From Microbacterium sp. LWH7-1.2 (GTDB taxonomy: Bacteria > Actinomycetota > Actinomycetes > Actinomycetales > Microbacteriaceae): DNA of 64,000 nt. The notes under the pieces are model-generated. The model ran no database searches. It was given only the letters and a program-made list of their open reading frames with translations, and was not told the DNA's origin. Every line of letters starts with the position of its first letter. Within the stretch, counting starts at the first letter, position 1. The stretch covers positions 620,001 to 684,000 of the forward strand of contig NZ_CP151637.1 of the NCBI RefSeq assembly GCF_038397755.1, in the 5' to 3' direction. The translations under genes were made by a program, and so were the position numbers. Positions 60,229-64,000 of the stretch are shown here, in pieces.

Positions 60229-60234
60229 TACGTT
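60229..60234 (+). promoter_or_regulatory. Leaderless -10 element (TACGTT)
   Basis: TACGTT ends 6 nt before the ATG at 60241. Confidence 0.45.
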
Positions 60235-60240
60235 GGACGC

Positions 60241-60561
60241 ATGCCCAACATCGCACTCGAACTCGGCAAGCAGTCGGCGTCCTTCGGCGTGAAGAGCGCA
60301 TACGGCGAGCAGCAGGACGTCGACGGCGTCCGCATCATCCCCGTTGCGCTGACGTGGTCCGGTTTCGGCGGGGGATCGGACGAAGCCGGCAACGGCGGTG
60401 GTGGCGGAGGCGGTTGGGCCATCCCGGTCGGCGCATACATCCGCCAGGGCGACGGCCTGCGGTTCGAGCCGAACATCATCGCGCTCGTGACGGTCGCGAT
60501 TCCGCTCGTCTTCTTCGCCGGTCGCGCGCTCAGCCGTGTCATCCGCACCCTCAAGAAGTAG
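60241..60561 (+). CDS. GerW (YtfJ)-like protein
   Basis: 106 aa. YGEQQDVDGVRIIPVALTWSG, a Gly-rich run (GNGGGGGGGW) and WAIPVGAYIRQGDGLRF match the GerW/YtfJ pattern; the last ~20 residues are hydrophobic and then basic, suggesting a membrane tail. GerW is needed for Bacillus spore germination, but homologues occur in non-sporulating actinobacteria with unknown role. It overlaps the next gene by 26 bp. Confidence 0.7.
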   Translation: MPNIALELGKQSASFGVKSAYGEQQDVDGVRIIPVALTWSGFGGGSDEAGNGGGGGGGWAIPVGAYIRQGDGLRFEPNIIALVTVAIPLVFFAGRALSRVIRTLKK

Positions 60562-61129
60562 CCCGGACGCCGTCGGCAACTCGCTCGGGATCGCGGTCGA
60601 CGAGATCATCGCGGCGATCGGGCGGATCGCGGCATCCAATCCGGTCGTCCTCATCGACGGGCGAAGCGGTGCCGGCAAGACGACGCTGGCGCGCACTCTC
60701 GTTGCCCGGTGGCCGTTGCGCGGCCGCGTGCAGGTCGTGGCGCTCGATTCGATCTACCCGGGCTGGGACGGTTTGGACGACGGCGTCGAGCTCGCGAAGG
60801 AGCTGATCCTGACCCCCCACGCCAAGGGACTCGTAGGGGTATGGCAGCGGTGGGACTGGGCCGTCGGAGAGCACGCCGAGGCGCACGCGGTGGACCCCGC
60901 CCTGCCGCTCATCATCGAGGGCGCGGGACTGCTCACTCCCGCGACGGCGCGCCTCGCCGACGTGCGCGTGTGGCTCGAGTCGCCGGCGACGTCGCGCAAA
61001 CAGCGCGCACTGGCCCGTGATGGCGAAACGTACCGCCCGCACTGGGACCGCTGGGCGCGCCAGGAGCACCGGCACGTCACCCGCGACGATCCCATGAGCC
61101 TCGCGACCCTCGTGATCGCCGTACCGTGA
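60536..61129 (+). CDS. P-loop nucleotide-kinase-like protein
   Basis: 197 aa from a GTG that overlaps the previous gene by 26 bp; no closer start codon is seen before the P-loop. Walker A DGRSGAGKTT spans residues 41-50. DSIYPGWDGLDDG and the central IIEGAGLLTPATA are like the uridine-kinase/AAA-type family. The substrate is unknown. It is convergent with DUF2017. Confidence 0.78.
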   Translation: MSSAPSRSSPDAVGNSLGIAVDEIIAAIGRIAASNPVVLIDGRSGAGKTTLARTLVARWPLRGRVQVVALDSIYPGWDGLDDGVELAKELILTPHAKGLVGVWQRWDWAVGEHAEAHAVDPALPLIIEGAGLLTPATARLADVRVWLESPATSRKQRALARDGETYRPHWDRWARQEHRHVTRDDPMSLATLVIAVP

Positions 61130-61136
61130 TCGCGGA

Positions 61137-61631
61137 TCAGTCCTCGCGGTCGAGGGCGGCCACCAGTCCGTCGAGCCGGTAGCCGATCCAGTCGTAGACG
61201 CCGAAGCGCGGGTCGTCGTGGTCGTGGTCGTCCTCTTCGACGACCCCCAGCCGCGTCGCCAGCACCAGGCGGACGGCCGCGAGCGTGCGCAGCCACGCCT
61301 GCGCCGTTTCGGGGTCGAGCCTGATCTCGACCGGTTCCAGCAGAGCCGGGTCGTCGGGGTCCTCGGGGATCTGAGCCGCGCCCTGGAGGGACGCCAGCAC
61401 GAGACCCGCGTCGGACTCCCGCCGACCGAGCAGATCGGCCTGTGTGAGCGCCCGGAACTCCCGCGCCGCCTCCTCGTCGTCCGCGTACGCGGATGGCACG
61501 AGCCGGGCGATCGCCGGGTCACCGTTGTCGGGCGCGGACTCGCGCAGAAGTTCGGCGAACTGGCCGACGAGTCCGGCGAGATGGGCCGCCTCTAGGCGCG
61601 CGACCTCGAGCACGACGATCCGGGCCGTCAT
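61137..61631 (-). CDS. DUF2017 protein
   Basis: 164 aa, rich in Ala/Asp/Glu, with a charged middle ([10 protein letters not shown]). The ATG overlaps the clpS stop by 4 nt. DUF2017 follows clpS in many actinobacteria and has no known activity; a role in ClpS-dependent proteolysis is a guess from context. No catalytic motif is seen. Confidence 0.85.
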   Translation of the reverse strand: MTARIVVLEVARLEAAHLAGLVGQFAELLRESAPDNGDPAIARLVPSAYADDEEAAREFRALTQADLLGRRESDAGLVLASLQGAAQIPEDPDDPALLEPVEIRLDPETAQAWLRTLAAVRLVLATRLGVVEEDDHDHDDPRFGVYDWIGYRLDGLVAALDRED

Positions 61632-61930
61632 CGGGGCTCCTGCCTCACGGTCGCCCACAGGCCGTAGTCGTGCATCGCCTGTGCGTGCATCTCCATCTGC
61701 TCGCGCGGGCCCTGCGAGACGACCGCGTGCCCCTCGTTGTGCACGGCGAGCATCAGCCGCTCCGCGTCGGCGCGCGCCAGGCCGAAGTACTCACGGAAGA
61801 CGTGGGTGACATAGCTCATGAGGTTGACGGGGTCGTCCCAGACGACCGTCTGCCACGGGCGCGCGGGAGCGACGTGCTCCGAGGCCTCGACGTCCTCGTC
61901 GACCGATGGTGTCGCGAGCGCGGCCATCAT
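61628..61930 (-). CDS. clpS: ATP-dependent Clp protease adaptor ClpS
   Basis: 100 aa. [21 protein letters not shown] and the hydrophobic-pocket helix [20 protein letters not shown] are diagnostic. ClpS delivers N-end-rule substrates to ClpA/ClpC. It overlaps the metallopeptidase stop and the DUF2017 start, forming a tight operon. Confidence 0.95.
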   Translation of the reverse strand: MMAALATPSVDEDVEASEHVAPARPWQTVVWDDPVNLMSYVTHVFREYFGLARADAERLMLAVHNEGHAVVSQGPREQMEMHAQAMHDYGLWATVRQEPR

Positions 61931-62277
61931 GCCCACCCCAGCTCGTGCAGGCGGTCGTCGTCGATTCCGTAGAAGTGTGCGATCTCGTGCACCAGCGTCG
62001 TATGCACCTCTTGGCGCAGCTCGTCCTCGTCGCCGCACACCGCCAGGTGCGGCTCGCGGTACACGAGGATGCGGTCCGGCAGCTCGCCGATCCCGTAGCG
62101 CTCCCGCTCGGTCAGCGCCCAGCCGTCGTACAGCCCCAGCAGGTCGAGGCTGCCGTCCTCGGGCCGGTCCTCCACGACGAACACGACGTTGTCGAGGCCC
62201 TGGACCATGTCGTCGGGGAGGGCATCCAGCTCGTCGATCACGAGCGTCTCGAAGGTCGCGGCATCCATCTCCATCAT
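61927..62277 (-). CDS. Zinicin-like small metallopeptidase
   Basis: 116 aa. HExxH is at H97-E98-x2-H101 ([11 protein letters not shown]), followed by a glycine and Asp-rich tail, the 'metallopeptidase family' fold found next to clpS in actinobacteria. The start [10 protein letters not shown] is the first of three close ATGs. The substrate is unknown. The gene is the first of the operon with clpS and DUF2017. Confidence 0.88.
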   Translation of the reverse strand: MMEMDAATFETLVIDELDALPDDMVQGLDNVVFVVEDRPEDGSLDLLGLYDGWALTERERYGIGELPDRILVYREPHLAVCGDEDELRQEVHTTLVHEIAHFYGIDDDRLHELGWA

Positions 62278-62294
62278 GATGCCCCGCTTCTACG

Positions 62295-62325
62295 CGAATG
62301 GGGCGCGTGAGACGCGCCCCATTCG
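62295..62325. terminator. Hairpin between tRNA-His and the metallopeptidase operon
   Basis: Perfect 14-bp arms (CGAATGGGGCGCGT and its complement, 62295-62308 and 62312-62325) around GAG. It follows the minus-strand tRNA-His by 7 bases, and probably terminates that transcript. Confidence 0.75.
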
Positions 62326-62332
62326 ATTGATC

Positions 62333-62409
62333 TGGGGTGAGTAACGGGACTTGAACCCGCGACCCCCTGGACCACAACCAGGTGCTCTACCAACTGAGCT
62401 ATACCCACC
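62333..62409 (-). tRNA. tRNA-His (anticodon GTG)
   Basis: The full cloverleaf includes the extra G-1 opposite C73, the histidine identity element. Acceptor GTGGGTA/TACTCAC, D-arm GCTC/GAGC, anticodon loop TTGTGGT, T-arm GCGGGTTCAAGTCCCG. CCA is encoded (62335-62333 on the minus strand). Confidence 0.97.
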
Positions 62410-62445
62410 ATGTCTCCCGCTCGCGCGGGCAACCAGACGATTCTC

Positions 62446-63072
62446 TCACACCTCCGGAGCAAACGACGACACGACGGCGGCAGCAGCTGCGCGCGCGCCG
62501 TCGCTCGTCGGCCCGGGCTCCGGAACGAACACCGCCTGACGGTAATACGCGAGTTCGCGGATCGACTCGAGGATGTCGGCGAGGGCGCGATGGCCGCCGT
62601 CCTTCGCGGGTGCGTGGATGTACGCGCGGGGGTACCAGCGGCGCGAGAGCTCTTTGATGCTCGACACGTCGACGTTGCGGTAGTGCAGCCAGCGGTCGAC
62701 GCGCGGCATGTACTTCGCGAGGAACATGCGGTCAGTGCCGATGGTGTTCCCGGCGAGAGGAGCCTTGCCCTCGAGCGGGACGAAGCGCTGGATGTACTCG
62801 AGCACCTGGAATTCGGCGTCCGCCAGGCTCACGCCCTGCGGGATCTCGTCGAGCAGCCCGGAGGTCCGATGCATGTTCGTGACGAACTCGTTCATGTTCG
62901 CCAGCGCCGAGTCGTCCGGCTTGATCACGACGGAGAAGCCCGGATCGAGCGTGCGCAGCTCGAAGTCGGTGACGACCACTGCGATCTCCACCAGTTCGTC
63001 CACGCCGAGGTCGAGCCCGGTCATCTCGCAGTCGATCCACACCAGACGGTCGTTCTCGGATGCCCCCACCAT
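62446..63072 (-). CDS. orn: Oligoribonuclease
   Basis: 208 aa; the ATG with GGAG four bases upstream is chosen over two earlier in-frame ATGs. WIDCEMTGLD (D14, E16) opens the DEDDh exonuclease, and GGHRALADI gives the late His and Asp. It degrades two- to five-base RNA and pGpG. It lies between tRNA-His and tRNA-Arg on the same strand. Confidence 0.95.
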   Translation of the reverse strand: MVGASENDRLVWIDCEMTGLDLGVDELVEIAVVVTDFELRTLDPGFSVVIKPDDSALANMNEFVTNMHRTSGLLDEIPQGVSLADAEFQVLEYIQRFVPLEGKAPLAGNTIGTDRMFLAKYMPRVDRWLHYRNVDVSSIKELSRRWYPRAYIHAPAKDGGHRALADILESIRELAYYRQAVFVPEPGPTSDGARAAAAAVVSSFAPEV

Positions 63073-63149
63073 GTGCTCCATCCTTGTCGCAAGTCCAGAC
63101 ATCCCACAGGCCTGAACGCGGGTGCCGACTCCCACGCCGGACCCGTTCG

Positions 63150-63222
63150 CCCCTCCGGGAGGATTCGAACCCCCGACCTGGCGGGTAGAAACCGCTCGCT
63201 CTGTCCCCTGAGCTACGGAGGG
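63150..63222 (-). tRNA. tRNA-Arg (anticodon TCT)
   Basis: Cloverleaf: acceptor CCCTCCG/CGGAGGG, D-arm GCTC/GAGC, anticodon loop TTTCTAC, T-arm GGGGGTTCGAATCCTCC, discriminator G73. CCA is not encoded. The first pair of the anticodon stem is a mismatch (A27-C43). It reads AGA and AGG, which are rare in this high-GC genome. Confidence 0.97.
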
Positions 63223-63328
63223 AAGGGTTCTTCCACACTACCGGGTCGCACCACGCCGTCGCGGACGCTGGCGGATGACGGAGTCTCGGCGTAGCGTCAG
63301 CAGCGGAGGCATCGAAAGGAGTTCACCG

Positions 63329-63541
63329 ATGAGCACCACGGAGACGCACCACCCTCTCTGGGTCGCCTATGGAGCATCCGGCGTCGCCGGAAGCATCCGA
63401 AAGGACGAAGACGGCTACACGGTCACCATGGCCGGTGCGAGCGAAGCGACAGGCACGTACCCGACGATGGAGATCGCGAAGAGCGCGTTGCACGCGCACA
63501 TGACGCCAGGCAGCGACTGGCCCATGTTCCGCGAGCACTGA
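63329..63541 (+). CDS. Short conserved-type protein of unknown function
   Basis: 70 aa; AAGGAG lies 7 nt before the ATG. The sequence SIRKDEDGYTVTMAGASEATGTYPTMEIAKSALHAHM (seen in parts) alternates polar and aromatic residues, suggesting a small beta-alpha fold. I do not recognise a family. A real gene is supported by the ribosome site and normal codon pattern. Confidence 0.7.
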   Translation: MSTTETHHPLWVAYGASGVAGSIRKDEDGYTVTMAGASEATGTYPTMEIAKSALHAHMTPGSDWPMFREH

Positions 63542-63568
63542 CCCGCGCTGCGCGCCCGGTTCCGGGGG

Positions 63569-64000
63569 TCACCGGGTGGCGCGCGTCACGCCGATCCTTC
63601 GGCCCTGACGCGCGCCGGCGTTGCGCGCGTCGAGCAGGGGCAGCGCGATATGCACCAGCGGGCCGATCAGGACGGCGAAGAGCACCGTGCCGATGCCGAC
63701 CGTGCCACCGAGCAGCCAGCCCACGAGCAGCACCGAGATCTCGACGAAGGCCCGGCACACCCAGATCGGCCAGCCGAGGCGGGCGTTCATGCCCGTCATG
63801 AGTCCGTCGCGCGGGCCCGGGCCGAAGTGGGCGCCGATGTAGAGTCCTGACGCGACCGCGACCAGGACGATGCCGCCGAGGAGTGTCGCGAGCTGGGCGG
63901 CGAAGCCCGACACGGGCGGCACGACGGCGAGCACGATCTGCATGCTCGTGCCGACGAGGAGGATGTTGGCGATCGTGCCGATGCCCGGCTTCTGGCGGAG
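63569..64000 (-). CDS. YczE/YitT-like membrane protein (partial, 5' end outside window)
   Basis: 144 codons (143 residues) are visible, reading in frame to the window edge. Four hydrophobic helices appear, for example LLGGIVLVAVASGLYIGAHF and IWVCRAFVEISVLLVGWLLG, and GPGPRDGLMTGMNARLG is the conserved YczE loop. In Bacillus YczE affects surfactin production; the role here is unknown. The real start is to the right of base 64000. Confidence 0.85.
   Translation of the reverse strand, partial: LRQKPGIGTIANILLVGTSMQIVLAVVPPVSGFAAQLATLLGGIVLVAVASGLYIGAHFGPGPRDGLMTGMNARLGWPIWVCRAFVEISVLLVGWLLGGTVGIGTVLFAVLIGPLVHIALPLLDARNAGARQGRRIGVTRATR

Noticed and set aside
62274..62462. A small gene spanning tRNA-His on the minus strand
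   Set aside because: The open frame only reads through the tRNA and its terminator.

Overview
This 64 kb window is high-GC actinobacterial chromosome. It most resembles Microbacteriaceae, probably Microbacterium or a close relative. This inference rests on the gene content (rplS-lepB-rnhB-DUF2469-yraN-comM-dprA-xerC, then rpsB-tsf-pyrH-frr-cdsA), the long S16, S2 and LigA proteins, a GlgE-type glucan pathway and a high density of leaderless start sites. Almost every base is in a recognisable gene. There are no rRNA genes, CRISPR arrays, prophages or defence islands. The only mobile element is one intact IS481-family copy.

Layout. 1-2961: the end of ffh, a YbdK-type carboxylate-amine ligase, then rpsP-khpA-rimM. 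3063-14549: a nitrate-assimilation block made of a single-chain nitrate reductase fused to a CysJ-like flavoprotein, a NarK-type transporter, trmD stranded between them, and a tightly overlapping nirB-nirD-cobA-nnaR operon. 14848-21144: glgX-treY-treZ, which makes trehalose from glycogen. 21147-29755: map, a small membrane protein, rplS, lepB, rnhB, DUF2469, yraN, comM, dprA, xerC and an M23 peptidase. 30091-34944: rpsB, tsf, pyrH, frr, cdsA and a DivIVA-repeat protein. 35003-40832: cell-wall, membrane and redox genes. 40917-47333: glgX2, glgE and glgB on the minus strand. 47450-58790: cysteine desulfurase, mnmA, the IS481 copy, ligA, a YciI-like protein, an acyl-CoA synthetase and gatCAB. 58896-64000: dinB, a GerW-like protein, a P-loop kinase, a metallopeptidase-clpS-DUF2017 operon, tRNA-His, orn, tRNA-Arg, a small protein and the end of a YczE-like membrane protein.

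How the parts work together. Nitrate enters through NarK. The fused reductase reduces it to nitrite, and NirBD reduces nitrite to ammonium using siroheme whose synthesis starts with CobA. NnaR (a HemD-like domain plus a winged helix) and GlnR-like boxes 45 and 44 nt upstream of narB and nirB suggest shared nitrogen control. The two glucan modules connect glycogen, maltooligosaccharide, trehalose and maltose-1-phosphate metabolism. The translation genes form the housekeeping backbone, and the usual rimM-trmD-rplS neighbourhood is split apart by the nitrate and trehalose genes.

The most interesting non-gene signals are: (i) a 15-base word present five times, in coding and non-coding DNA and in both orientations; (ii) matched GlnR-like boxes and leaderless promoters at narB and nirB; (iii) a recurrent -10 hexamer 6-7 nt before about a dozen start codons; (iv) an IS481 transposase whose stop codon comes from the target-site duplication; (v) a tandem 35-bp duplication ending exactly at the rpsP -10 element.
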